A stretch of DNA of 64,000 nucleotides from JALSNL01 sp036479585 (GCA_965224785.1 OZ245062.1:930001-994000); one strand, 5' to 3'; counted from the stretch's first letter, positions 27,983-37,280 are shown. The notes: generated by a model not told the origin, from the sequence alone. Program-made: numbers and translations.

Positions 27983-29430
27983 AATTTAAAACATTATTTT
28001 TTACTCTAACATTTTTACTAGGATTATTTTTCGTAAATGTTTCAGCTCAAAACTTTAATGATGCATTTAGACTTGCTGAACCAAGTTTAGATTTTGATTC
28101 AAGAACAATGGCAATGGGAAACAGTACTTTGGCCCTTGGTGGTAATTTTGCTAGCACCTTGCTTAACCCAGCAGGCTTAGCTTTGCTAAGCACTAATGTA
28201 GTTGAACTTAGTTTTAATTCTAACAGTTTACAAAACTCATCTACCTTTTTTGATGTTAATAAAACTTCAAAAAAGAACAATGGCAATTTTAATCAATTTG
28301 CTTTGGTTATGCCTCTACCTACTAAAAAGGGAAGTGCGGTTTTAGCATTTGGTTATAATCAATTAAAAGATTTTAATTCTAAACTAGAATTCGATGGTTT
28401 TAACCCAAGCAACACTTCTATGATCCAAACATTAAATGGCGAAGATATTATTTTTGAACTTGGTTTAAGTTACCCAGCCTTTGATGTTGCGAATGGAGAT
28501 ACTTCCTTTTTTGATGAGACAATAATTAATGGTGGACTTCACCAAAGTGGAACTATAATCGAAGATGGTACACTAGATAGTTGGGTAATGTCTGGAGCAT
28601 TTGAAGCATCAAAAAATGTTTTTATTGGAGCAACAATAAATATACTTTCTGGGACTTATAAATATTCTAGAAAATATATTGAAGATGACTATGATAAAAA
28701 TAATTATGTTGATCAGTTGGATCCTCAAGACTCAAGAACTGCAAATTTTGAATCTTTCTTATTAAATGATGTAATTGACCAACAAATTAATGGATGGGAT
28801 TTGAGGTTGGGCTTACTTTATAAAATGAATAATATGCTAAGTTTTGGAGCTACAATTAAATTACCAACAAATTATGACATTGAAGAATTTTATCAAGTAT
28901 CAGGCGAATCTGAATTTGCATCTACTGCATTTAGTTATGAATCGACAGAAGCACAATATAATTATGCAATAAAAACTCCTATGGAGTTGAGTGGTGGAAT
29001 TGCACTTGATCTTCCTTTCATAAAAGTAAATGGAAGCGTTAAGTTAGTCGATTTTTCTCAAATGGAATTTACTGAAGGATTTGAAAGCAAAGTATTGGCA
29101 GATAAAAATCAAGAATTTACTGATCTATTTGAAAGTACAATTAACTTTAATTTAGGAACTGAACTTACACTACCTTACCCTAAAATTAAATTACGTGGAG
29201 GATTTATATATAATCAATCTCCATTCAAAAATGATACTGCGGAGTTCGATAAGAAATTCCTAACAACTGGTTTCGGCTTTCCACTTTCAGATGGAATAAA
29301 TATTGACGTAACCTATGCCCACGGCTGGTGGAACACTTTTGGAGATAATTACGGAGTGAATGAATCAAGAACAACTCAAGAAATTTCTGTTGATAAAATT
29401 ATGATGAGTTTGTCATTTAGTTTTATGTAA
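27979..29430 (+). CDS. Outer-membrane beta-barrel protein (FadL/OmpP1-like)
   Basis: The 483 residues start with a signal peptide ending NVSAQNF. The mature N-terminus has RTMAMGNSTLALGGNF and LLNPAGLALL, the GGA(F/Y)xAxxxNPA-type plug pattern of FadL/OmpP1/PorV-like barrels. Alternating beta strands follow, with LGLSYPAF, MELSGGIALDLP and GFPLSDGINIDVTYAHGWW, ending in a strand with terminal phenylalanine-methionine. It closes the coupled three-gene unit with two basic-tailed lipoproteins and is followed by a terminator. It could be their outer-membrane partner; the transported substrate is unknown. Confidence 0.75.
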   Translation: MKFKTLFFTLTFLLGLFFVNVSAQNFNDAFRLAEPSLDFDSRTMAMGNSTLALGGNFASTLLNPAGLALLSTNVVELSFNSNSLQNSSTFFDVNKTSKKNNGNFNQFALVMPLPTKKGSAVLAFGYNQLKDFNSKLEFDGFNPSNTSMIQTLNGEDIIFELGLSYPAFDVANGDTSFFDETIINGGLHQSGTIIEDGTLDSWVMSGAFEASKNVFIGATINILSGTYKYSRKYIEDDYDKNNYVDQLDPQDSRTANFESFLLNDVIDQQINGWDLRLGLLYKMNNMLSFGATIKLPTNYDIEEFYQVSGESEFASTAFSYESTEAQYNYAIKTPMELSGGIALDLPFIKVNGSVKLVDFSQMEFTEGFESKVLADKNQEFTDLFESTINFNLGTELTLPYPKIKLRGGFIYNQSPFKNDTAEFDKKFLTTGFGFPLSDGINIDVTYAHGWWNTFGDNYGVNESRTTQEISVDKIMMSLSFSFM

Positions 29431-29457
29431 AAGTTGACTTATGTATAGTGTTTCTAA

Positions 29458-29484
29458 AAAGCATCTTATAATTTAAGGTGCTTT
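29458..29484 (+). terminator. Rho-independent terminator after the lipoprotein-barrel operon
   Basis: An 11-bp stem (AAAGCATCTTA with TAAGGTGCTTT, one wobble) and a 5-nt loop are followed by CTTATTTT. It lies 28 bp after the stop of the barrel gene. Confidence 0.75.
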
Positions 29485-29574
29485 CTTATTTTAAATCTGT
29501 ACTTTTGTAATGCAAATAACTTGTTCAAAGGATTTATGAACAATTAAATATTAGTCTAATATCTAAATTGGTTT

Positions 29575-29580
29575 AAGGAG
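29575..29580 (+). promoter_or_regulatory. Ribosome binding site that decides the rsgA start
   Basis: AAGGAG is followed by six bases and then an ATA codon in frame with rsgA. There is no ATG, GTG or TTG between the upstream in-frame stop (29557-29559) and this site. The spacing is ideal for the ATA at 29587 and far too long for the GTG at 29629. Confidence 0.65.
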
Positions 29581-29586
29581 AACAAC

Positions 29587-30540
29587 ATAAAAGGAAAAAT
29601 AAGAAAAATAGAAAGTAAAGATTATTATGTGCAATCAGAAAATAATAAATTGTATAGATGTTCTTTGCGTGGTAAATTCAAAAAAGATTTTTCTCTAAAG
29701 AAAAACAAACTAACTACTTATGATGTTGCTGTACTTGGTGATTGGGTTTTATTTGATGAAGGGACAAAAGGGTTAGGTGTAATAACAAAAATAATTAACC
29801 GAAAAAATTATATTTCTCGTAAGGCAAAACGTTTACTTGGAAGACTAAAACGTGGCGAACGGATGGAGCAAATTATTGCTTCGAACTTAGATGCAATTTA
29901 TATTGTTGCAAGTGTAAGACTTCCGGAGTTTAATAATAGATTTCTAGATAGGGTTCTTGTTGCAGCTGAAAGTTGTGGTGTTGATGCAAAAATAATCATA
30001 AATAAAATTGATTTAGATGAAAGAAAATTTGGAGCAGAGTGGGAACAATTTTACACAAACTTAGGTTATAAAATATTTATTACTTCAGTTACAGAAAATA
30101 TTGGAATTGAAGAAGTAAAAAAAACATTAAAAGGAAATGTAAGTCTCTTTTGGGGGCAATCGGGAGTTGGAAAATCTTCTTTGTTAAATACACTTTTCCC
30201 GCAATTAAATTTTTCAGTTGGGGAAATTAGCGAAGCATCATTAAAAGGTAAACACACCACGGTAACGGGAATTATGGAAGAAGTTGATGTAGATACTTTT
30301 ATTGTAGATACTCCGGGCATTAGAGCAATTGAGCCTTATGGAATTAAAAAAGAAGATTTGAGCCATTATTTTATTGAGTTTGAATCATTCATTCGCGAAT
30401 GTAAATTTAATACTTGCATACACGAACATGAACCAGGTTGTGCAATTGTAAAAGCTGTGGAAGAAGAAAAAATTTCGATTGAACGATATGAAAGTTATTT
30501 GAATATCTTAAGTACAATTGAAGAAGATATGTTTTATTAA
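29587..30540 (+). CDS. rsgA: Ribosome small-subunit maturation GTPase RsgA, apparent AUA start
   Basis: RsgA is a circularly permuted GTPase that acts late in 30S subunit assembly. The order is OB fold, then NKIDL (G4), GQSGVGKSSLLN (G1), DTPG (G3) and a zinc knuckle with C-x4-C-x-H-x5-C near the end (CKFNTCIHEHEPGC). The first standard start is GTG at 29629, but the frame is open back to 29587, and those 14 residues (IKGKIRKIESKDYY) match the conserved first beta strand of the family. A perfect Shine-Dalgarno sits six bases before ATA at 29587. I therefore annotate 317 residues from ATA; the GTG form would lack the first strand. Confidence 0.85.
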   Translation: MKGKIRKIESKDYYVQSENNKLYRCSLRGKFKKDFSLKKNKLTTYDVAVLGDWVLFDEGTKGLGVITKIINRKNYISRKAKRLLGRLKRGERMEQIIASNLDAIYIVASVRLPEFNNRFLDRVLVAAESCGVDAKIIINKIDLDERKFGAEWEQFYTNLGYKIFITSVTENIGIEEVKKTLKGNVSLFWGQSGVGKSSLLNTLFPQLNFSVGEISEASLKGKHTTVTGIMEEVDVDTFIVDTPGIRAIEPYGIKKEDLSHYFIEFESFIRECKFNTCIHEHEPGCAIVKAVEEEKISIERYESYLNILSTIEEDMFY

Positions 30541-30656
30541 GTCCTTTTTCTTAATCATACTCTTTATCTTTTTTATCTCAAAGCAATAATTACATAACAT
30601 TTATAATTCCAATTTTCAGTTCTTTTGAATTACTGAAATCTCTTAGGCTTTAGAAG

Positions 30657-30682
30657 ATTCCGGCACAAAAGACAACCGGAAT
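30657..30682. repeat. Fragment of the TGTCATTC-family intergenic repeat
   Basis: ATTCCGG and CCGGAAT form a 7-bp inverted repeat with a 12-nt loop, followed by GACA. The phrase matches the right half of the element at 51522-51599 (TTTCCGA...TCGGAAATGACAA). It lies in a 294-bp gap between rsgA and the TPR lipoprotein gene that holds no gene. Confidence 0.5.
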
Positions 30683-30834
30683 GACAGCTTAAAATAGATT
30701 GTTCTAAAAATTCAAATAGAAAGATGATTAACAAATTCAGAGAACCAGCAAGATTTTTATTATAGCTTTTTGTATTATAACAAGTTAAATTTATTTTCTA
30801 TTAAATTACTTCAAACTAAGACACTTAACATTAG

Positions 30835-32640
30835 ATGAAACAATACATAATATTATTTATAAGTTTTTTATTTTTCCAAGCATGTTCCTCAAACATTGAC
30901 CAAACTACTCCAAGTGAGTTTAATGAACAAACCCAAAGAACAACAAGACAAAAAGAATTTGCAAAACAACTATTCATTGATGCCTCTCTCCTTGATTTGG
31001 AAGAAAAATATGCAGAAGCTATTCTAGATTTTCAAGAAGCATTAAAGCTAGATCCGAGTGCGGGTATTCATTATGCACTTGGCAAAGATTATTTGAGATT
31101 AAGTAAAATTTCCCCGGCTCTTGAACATGCTAGAAAAGCTGTTCAACTTGAAAATGACAATGTTGAATATCTTACACTAGTTGGTACAATATATTCATTC
31201 AACAGAAATATTGATTCTGCTGAAACAATTTTTAGTAAAATTGTAAAATTGGATTCAACAAATGTTAATGCATATTATAATTTAGCTCAACTTTACGAAG
31301 CAAAGAAGCCACTTGAAGCATTAGACTTTTATAGAAAAATACTCAAACTAACTGGGCCTGAATGGAACGTGTTATTAAAGATTGCAACAATAAATGAACG
31401 TCTTGGAAAAGTAGAAGAAACTGTTGCTACTGTTGAAGAATTGCTAGAGTTGAATCCTTCCAATGTGCAATTACAAAAGTTGTTGATTGAGTCTTACATC
31501 AAAAATAAAAAGTATGATGAAGCAATTTCAATGTCAAATAATTCATTGGAGATTTTCCCAGATGATCTAAACCTAATTGAACTAAAAGGTAATGCACTTA
31601 TTCAACAAAAGAAATGGAGTGAAGGTGCAGATGAATATGATAAAATAATTTCAAAACCAAAGACTCCTTTTAAAACTAAAATGAAAATTGGAGCAGCATT
31701 TTTTTCAGAAGCGTTGCAAGACTCTAATGTAATTCCTTATGCAGAAAATATTCTTCTAAAAATAGATGCAGATTCTTCTAACTGGCAAATAAATGCTTAC
31801 CTAGGCGAACTAGCAAAAGCAAGAAGTGATGATTCACTTACAGTGAAGTATTTTAAGAAATCAATTGAACTTGCAAATTGGAATGTTGATTTATGGATTA
31901 GGTTAGGTCAGCTTTTATTTGAAAGTGAGAATTATACTTCTGCAGTTACAGAAATGCAAAAGGCAGTAAGAAAGTTTCCTAAAAATTATGTTATCAACTT
32001 AATACTTGGTTTATCAAATGCTCAGAATTCTAATCATGAAGGTGCATTGCCATTTTTAAAGAAAGCAAACGAGTTAAACCCTAATGAATTAAATGCAATT
32101 TTGTCTTATAGCTTTTCTCTCAACCAATCAAAGAAGGATGATGAAGCTCTAATTTATTTAAACCGAGCTTTGCGAGTTGATCCGAATAACTTGCAAGCCC
32201 TAAGTATGATGGGGTTAATCTATGATTCAAAAAAAATGTTTACAAAAAGTGATAGTATTTATCACAAAGCAGTTTCAGTAGATTCCTCAAATGTTTTATT
32301 ACTAAATAACTTTGCTTACTCACTTGCAGAAAGAGGAATTGATTTAGAGCGAGCCTTGAAAATGGTTCAAGTTGCAGTTGATGAAGAGCCGGAAAACTCA
32401 AGTTACTTAGATACAATTGGATGGGTCTATTATAAAATGGGTAGTTATGAAAATGCAAAAAAATATATAATAAAAGCTATTGAATTTGATGAACAAAACG
32501 CCACCTTGTTAGAACACTTGGGAGATATTTATTTTAAGATGGATGATAAGACAAAAGCAAAAGAAGTGTGGGGAAATGCACTTGGCTTAGACTCAACAAA
32601 ATCAGAAATTAAACGAAAAATTAAAGAAGGATTAAAGTGA
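30835..32640 (+). CDS. TPR-repeat lipoprotein
   Basis: A lipoprotein signal (FFQAC, cysteine at residue 17) leads into about 580 residues of tetratricopeptide repeats. Examples are YAEAILDFQEALKLDPSAG, VNAYYNLAQLYEAKKPLEA and SYLDTIGWVYYKMGSYENA. TPR arrays are protein-binding scaffolds. It heads a coupled unit with a DUF4292 lipoprotein (4-nt overlap, GTGA) and an EnvC-like protein, an order I recall from other Bacteroidota. A role in envelope or peptidoglycan-related assembly is inferred from those neighbours. Confidence 0.82.
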   Translation: MKQYIILFISFLFFQACSSNIDQTTPSEFNEQTQRTTRQKEFAKQLFIDASLLDLEEKYAEAILDFQEALKLDPSAGIHYALGKDYLRLSKISPALEHARKAVQLENDNVEYLTLVGTIYSFNRNIDSAETIFSKIVKLDSTNVNAYYNLAQLYEAKKPLEALDFYRKILKLTGPEWNVLLKIATINERLGKVEETVATVEELLELNPSNVQLQKLLIESYIKNKKYDEAISMSNNSLEIFPDDLNLIELKGNALIQQKKWSEGADEYDKIISKPKTPFKTKMKIGAAFFSEALQDSNVIPYAENILLKIDADSSNWQINAYLGELAKARSDDSLTVKYFKKSIELANWNVDLWIRLGQLLFESENYTSAVTEMQKAVRKFPKNYVINLILGLSNAQNSNHEGALPFLKKANELNPNELNAILSYSFSLNQSKKDDEALIYLNRALRVDPNNLQALSMMGLIYDSKKMFTKSDSIYHKAVSVDSSNVLLLNNFAYSLAERGIDLERALKMVQVAVDEEPENSSYLDTIGWVYYKMGSYENAKKYIIKAIEFDEQNATLLEHLGDIYFKMDDKTKAKEVWGNALGLDSTKSEIKRKIKEGLK

Positions 32641-33422
32641 TAAAAACTATTAGGATAGTTCTTTTCAGTTTGTTAGTAGCAATACTTGCGAGCTGTACAT
32701 CTACTAAAAAAGTAAAAACTGTAGAAGAAATATTGCCACCAAATAGATTAGTAAAACGCTTGGAAGCAAACCGAAGAAAGATAAAAACTTTTGAAGGCTC
32801 TGGTGTAATGAAAATTGAAACTCCAAAAATTAATGCTAAAGCAAGTTTTGAAGTTTTTGTAAAAAAACCAGATTCTATTAAGCTTTCAATTTATGGTCCT
32901 TTCGGAATTGATATTGCACAAGCAGTTGTTACTAATTCAGAATTTGAATTCCATGATGTTTTGCGAAATACAGTTTACAAAGGTAGAACTGATAACAATC
33001 TGCTAAAGAAAGTATTCCATATTGATCTTTCCTTTTCTGAACTAATTGATGCCTTTGCCGGAGCTGTAAATTTAACTAGCAAACTTAGGGGAACCCCTTC
33101 CAACTATAAGCTTGAAGACGATAACTATATATTAACTTATACTGATACTAACTCAACAAAAAAAAGTATTTATGAAATTAAAACTTCAAACTTAGCAATT
33201 GGTAATTATAAATTATTTGCAAGTAGAAACAATCTCTTATTCGAAGGTGATTATTCAAAATTTAAGCTGTACAACAAAGTTGCAATTCCCAGAAAAACTA
33301 CTGTTGAAAATAAAAGACAAAACCAAAAAGTGGAAATTGAGTATAGAAGCGTTACAGTAAATGAAAAATTAGAAAGCCTAAAAATAGAAATTCCAACCGA
33401 TGCAAAAGTAATTGAATGGTAA
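32637..33422 (+). CDS. DUF4292-like lipoprotein (LolA/LolB-like fold)
   Basis: The start is GTG at 32637, overlapping the previous stop by four bases. The signal ends AILASC, and the 261-residue protein continues with KIKTFEGSGVMKIETP and KPDSIKLSIYGPFGIDIAQA, the pattern of the DUF4292 family, which is thought to share the half-barrel fold of LolA/LolB. LolB-like proteins handle lipoproteins at the outer membrane; whether this one does is not shown. It overlaps the next gene by 7 nt. Confidence 0.75.
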   Translation: MIKTIRIVLFSLLVAILASCTSTKKVKTVEEILPPNRLVKRLEANRRKIKTFEGSGVMKIETPKINAKASFEVFVKKPDSIKLSIYGPFGIDIAQAVVTNSEFEFHDVLRNTVYKGRTDNNLLKKVFHIDLSFSELIDAFAGAVNLTSKLRGTPSNYKLEDDNYILTYTDTNSTKKSIYEIKTSNLAIGNYKLFASRNNLLFEGDYSKFKLYNKVAIPRKTTVENKRQNQKVEIEYRSVTVNEKLESLKIEIPTDAKVIEW

Positions 33423-34630
33423 AAGTTTTAACCAAAATATTATTATTAAGTTTTTTATTCTCATCAATTTTATTTGGGCAAGTAACAAAAAAAATTGGCA
33501 CAAAAAATACTGAACTCAAATCACTCCAAGGACAGATAACAAAGTTAGAAGGAGAATTAAATTCTTTAACCAAAAAAGAGAAAATAAATTTAAAAGTTCT
33601 AAAAAAAATGGACAGACAAAATTTACTTCTTGGCAAGAAAATTAAATCTTTAGAGAAAGAAGAAAAGAAAAAAAATGCTTCTATTAAGAGTCTCAAAAAA
33701 GATATCAAATCCCTAAAGAAGAAAATAGAAAAACTTAAAAATAAATATTCTGATTATTTAGTATGGATCTATAAACAAGGTGAGAGTTCAACGCTAAAAT
33801 ATTTGGTAGATGCAGAATCATTTCAACAAGCTTTAGTTCGATTCTCTTATTTGAAGCATATACATAATGCAAACAAAAATAGAGCTGACGATTTTTTGCA
33901 AGCAAAAGTAAGTCTGGAAAATTCTATTAAAATAATAAACATAGAACTTAAAGAAAAAGAAAATATAATTTCTGAAAGGCTTGCTGAAAAAACAAACTTG
34001 AATAAGAAACGATCTACAAAAAAGAATGTATTAAAAAAACTGAAGAAGAATAAAAAAAATGTAAACAATGAAATAAGAGATAAAAGAAAATCAGAAATTA
34101 GAATTAAAAGAATGATTGCTGATTTAATTAAAAGAGAACGAGAAAATGAAATTAAAAGAAGAGAGAAAAAGCTAAAAGGTGAACTTGATGAATACGTTCC
34201 AATGTTTAATTATAATAGCTTTGAAAATTTTGCAGAATTAAAAGGGAAGTTAAGTTGGCCCATTACAAAATCTAAAATAGAAAGAGGCTTTGGAGAAAAC
34301 GAAAATAAAAAGACAAAAACAGTTACACTTAACTATGGAATTGATTTAGCAACAAAAGAAAATACTGAAGTGTTCTCTGTTGCTGAAGGTATAGTAAGTG
34401 CAATTGAATGGATACCTGGTTACGGAAGTGTTATGATTGTAACGCATAGAAATAATTTTAGAACTGTTTATGGACACTTAACAGATATTAATGTTTTAGA
34501 AGGTAATAAAGTTTTAGCCGGAGATGTAATAGGTAAAGTGAATAGTAGCCTTGAAGGAAATATACTCCACTTTGAAATTTGGAACGAACGTAATTATCAA
34601 AACCCAGAAGAATGGTTAGCTAAGAAATAG
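33416..34630 (+). CDS. EnvC-like protein: coiled coil plus degenerate M23 (LytM) domain
   Basis: A signal peptide (ending SILFGQ) precedes a Lys/Glu/Leu-rich coiled coil (about residues 25-265) and a C-terminal LytM domain (about 290-400). In active M23 enzymes zinc is held by HxxxD and the second histidine of HxH. Here the first motif reads NYGID, with histidine replaced by asparagine, and the last reads ILHFE, with the first histidine replaced by isoleucine. VYGHL is kept. The losses and the coiled coil match EnvC-type activators of peptidoglycan amidases rather than a working endopeptidase. GTG at 33416 or the nearby region gives a good signal sequence. Confidence 0.82.
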   Translation: MVKVLTKILLLSFLFSSILFGQVTKKIGTKNTELKSLQGQITKLEGELNSLTKKEKINLKVLKKMDRQNLLLGKKIKSLEKEEKKKNASIKSLKKDIKSLKKKIEKLKNKYSDYLVWIYKQGESSTLKYLVDAESFQQALVRFSYLKHIHNANKNRADDFLQAKVSLENSIKIINIELKEKENIISERLAEKTNLNKKRSTKKNVLKKLKKNKKNVNNEIRDKRKSEIRIKRMIADLIKRERENEIKRREKKLKGELDEYVPMFNYNSFENFAELKGKLSWPITKSKIERGFGENENKKTKTVTLNYGIDLATKENTEVFSVAEGIVSAIEWIPGYGSVMIVTHRNNFRTVYGHLTDINVLEGNKVLAGDVIGKVNSSLEGNILHFEIWNERNYQNPEEWLAKK

Positions 34631-34747
34631 ATTAAAGATTTTTATGATTCAAATCGTATAGTATAATATGGTACTAAGTGGTATGATACCGAATGTATGG
34701 TATTATAAAGATTATTAAATTTAGAAAAATGATTATCCTTAACAATT

Positions 34748-36028
34748 ATGCGAAATTTTGTAAACGAATTTAAACGCAAAAATAAAATTTTAATACAGAA
34801 TTTTTCATCACTTACAATTCTGCAAATATCTCAGTATGTTTTCCCACTTATAACATTTCCTTATTTAGTTAGAGTTCTTGGTCCTGATGGATATGGACTT
34901 GTAGCTTTTGCTACTGCGTTTGTTGCATACTTTACAATTATTACAGATTATGGATTTAGTCTTTCTGCAACTCGTGATATTTCAATTAATAGAAATAATA
35001 GTAAGCGTGTGTCAGAAATTTTCAATTCTGTATTTTCAGTTAAGCTTATTCTATTGGTGCTAAGTGTAATAATTATAATTCCTATTGTTTTTGTTTTTGA
35101 TAAATTTTATAGTAATGCAGATGTTTATCTTGTAGCTTCATTAAGTATTCTTGGTACAACATTATTTCCAGTTTGGTTTTTTCAAGGGATTGAAAAAATG
35201 AAATTTATTACGGTAATTAGTGTATCTGTAAAAATTCTGTGGGTTATATTAGTATTTGTTCTTGTGAGAAGTAAGGACGATGTAATAGTGTTGGTTGCAC
35301 TAAATGCTGGAAGTCATATACTAACTGGTGTAATAAGTTTGCTCTTAATAAAATTAAAATTTGGTATTGTTTTTAGTTTTCCAAAATCAATAAAAATAAA
35401 AGAGCAGTTTATAGAAGGCTGGCATTACTTTTTATCTTCAGCCTCAATTAGTTTATATACAACGTCCACAATATTTATATTAGGACTTTTTGCTGGCGAT
35501 GCAATTGTTGGATTTTATTCAGCTGCGGACAAAATTAGATATGCAGTACAAAATATTTCATCAGCTGCTGGAACAACAATTTTCCCTCATCTGTCAAAAG
35601 AATTTAGAAGATCTAAAGTAGCAGCTTTTGCCTTTCTTGATAAGTATTATAAAATTGTTGGTGGTTTTATGTTGGCAGTTAGCATACTCCTTTTTATTTT
35701 TGCTAAAGAAATAATTCTTTTAGTCTTAGGTGTAAATTATTTAAGCTCTGTTCTAGTTCTAAAAATAATTTCCTTTTTACCTTTAATAATATTTTTCAGC
35801 AATGTTGCTGGAGTACAGACTATGTTAAATTTGGGTTACAAAAAAGAATTTGCAAAGTTTATTTTAATTGCTGGAGTTTTTAGTATTGTTGTTTCACTAA
35901 TATTAGTCCCCATTTATTTTGAAATAGGAACAGCAATAACAGTAGTACTAACGGAGATAATTGTAACAACTCAGATGATTTTATTTTTGCGTAAAAAGAA
36001 AATTAATGTGTTAACTTTTGATAGATAA
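34748..36028 (+). CDS. Polysaccharide flippase (Wzx-like, MOP superfamily)
   Basis: The 426 residues are strongly hydrophobic with about twelve helices. The N-terminal LQISQYVFPLITFPYLVRVL followed by GPDGYGLVAFATAF is the signature of oligosaccharide flippases. Such proteins move lipid-linked sugar repeats across the inner membrane. It opens a locus of sugar-modifying genes (34748-41896). The 117-bp gap before it contains short dyads but no clear terminator or promoter. Confidence 0.9.
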   Translation: MRNFVNEFKRKNKILIQNFSSLTILQISQYVFPLITFPYLVRVLGPDGYGLVAFATAFVAYFTIITDYGFSLSATRDISINRNNSKRVSEIFNSVFSVKLILLVLSVIIIIPIVFVFDKFYSNADVYLVASLSILGTTLFPVWFFQGIEKMKFITVISVSVKILWVILVFVLVRSKDDVIVLVALNAGSHILTGVISLLLIKLKFGIVFSFPKSIKIKEQFIEGWHYFLSSASISLYTTSTIFILGLFAGDAIVGFYSAADKIRYAVQNISSAAGTTIFPHLSKEFRRSKVAAFAFLDKYYKIVGGFMLAVSILLFIFAKEIILLVLGVNYLSSVLVLKIISFLPLIIFFSNVAGVQTMLNLGYKKEFAKFILIAGVFSIVVSLILVPIYFEIGTAITVVLTEIIVTTQMILFLRKKKINVLTFDR

Positions 36029-36048
36029 TGAAGGTCAGAAAAGTATAG

Positions 36049-37149
36049 ATGAAATACGATTACCTAATTGTTGGTGCTGGTTTTGCTGGCTCTGTTGCTG
36101 CAGAAAGGCTTGCATCTCAGCACAATAAAAAAATATTGTTAGTTGAAAAGCGAAACCACATTGGTGGTAATGCTTATGATGAATATGATGAACATGGAAT
36201 ATTAGTTCATAAATACGGTCCACATATTTTTCATACAAATAGTAAAAAGGTTTTTGAATATCTTTCTCAATTTACCGAATGGAGATTTTACGAACACAAA
36301 GTTCTTGCAAAATTAAATGATGAACTTTATCCAATTCCAATAAATAGAACAACAATAAATAAATTGTACAATAAAAAATTTGCAACTGAAAAAGAAGTGA
36401 AAGAGTTTTATGAAAATGTGCGTGAAAAAAGAAATCCAATATTAAATTCTGAAGATATAATTGTTAACCAAGTAGGACTTGATTTATACGAAAAATTCTT
36501 TAAGTTCTATACTAAGAAACAATGGGATTTAGATCCAAGTCAACTTTCTCCTTCTGTTTGTGGTAGAATTCCAGTGAGAACAAATGAAGATGATAGATAC
36601 TTTACAGATCAATATCAGTTTATGCCAAAGGATGGTTATACAAAAATGTTTGAAAAAATATTAGCACATCCAAACATAGAAATTAAATTGAATACTGATT
36701 ATAAAGATATTTTGAGTGAAGTTGAATTTGATAAAATGATTTACACAGGACCAATTGATTGTTTTTTTGATTACAAATTTGAGAAGTTGCCTTATAGGTC
36801 AATTAGATTTGAATGGGAAAATTATAAAGTAAAAAAGTTTCAGGAAACTGCGGTAGTAAACTTTGTTAACAGTGAACCAAATTATACAAGAGTAACAGAG
36901 TATAAACATTTATCAGGACAAGAAGAAAATACAACTACAATTAGTAAAGAATTTACGCAACAAGATGGTGAGCCTTATTATCCAATACCAAATGAAGAAA
37001 GCAGGCAAACATATTTGTTATACAAGAAAGAAGTTGAAAAATTAAATAGTACTATATTTTGTGGAAGGCTGGCGGAGTATCAGTATTATAATATGGACGG
37101 AGTAGTTGCAAATAGTTTGAGAATTGTTGAAAAGGAATTTTCTACATAA
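36049..37149 (+). CDS. glf: UDP-galactopyranose mutase
   Basis: This flavoenzyme converts UDP-galactopyranose to UDP-galactofuranose. The 366 residues are typical. The FAD-binding GAGFAGSVAAERLA motif starts at residue 8, followed by EKRNHIGGNAYDEYD and HKYGPHIFHTN. KQWDLDPSQLSPSV and RVTEYKHL are further family segments. It lies 20 bp after the flippase gene. Its presence implies galactofuranose in the exported polymer, and a nearby GT2 protein is the natural candidate for the transferase. Confidence 0.96.
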   Translation: MKYDYLIVGAGFAGSVAAERLASQHNKKILLVEKRNHIGGNAYDEYDEHGILVHKYGPHIFHTNSKKVFEYLSQFTEWRFYEHKVLAKLNDELYPIPINRTTINKLYNKKFATEKEVKEFYENVREKRNPILNSEDIIVNQVGLDLYEKFFKFYTKKQWDLDPSQLSPSVCGRIPVRTNEDDRYFTDQYQFMPKDGYTKMFEKILAHPNIEIKLNTDYKDILSEVEFDKMIYTGPIDCFFDYKFEKLPYRSIRFEWENYKVKKFQETAVVNFVNSEPNYTRVTEYKHLSGQEENTTTISKEFTQQDGEPYYPIPNEESRQTYLLYKKEVEKLNSTIFCGRLAEYQYYNMDGVVANSLRIVEKEFST

Positions 37150-37280
37150 TGAAAATATCTGCCGTTGTTGTAACATATAATAGATTGGAATTACTTAAAT
37201 AATGTCTGACTTCTTTATGTAATCAAACAAGAAGATAAATGAACTTGATATTAGTAATTATAATAGTGATGGAATAAAGA
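37149..37280 (+). pseudogene. Decayed 5' fragment of a GT2 glycosyltransferase
   Basis: An ATG overlapping the glf stop begins MKISAVVVTYNRLELLK and hits TAA at 37200. The reading resumes as CLTSLCNQTR and, after a frameshift near 37235, as KINELDISNYNSDGIK. This matches the start of the intact enzyme at 38090 (VVVTYNRLALLKECITSLKN, then DEIIVINNDSNDGTKK). The fragment ends where the methyltransferase gene begins. It is thus a duplicate copy of the 5' end that has gained a nonsense codon and a frameshift. Confidence 0.8.

Noticed and set aside
34662..34707. AT-rich dyads (TATAATA...TATTATA and GGTAT-G-ATACC) before the flippase gene
   Set aside because: The outer repeat does not extend beyond seven bases and the inner one is short; nothing ties them to a known operator or terminator.
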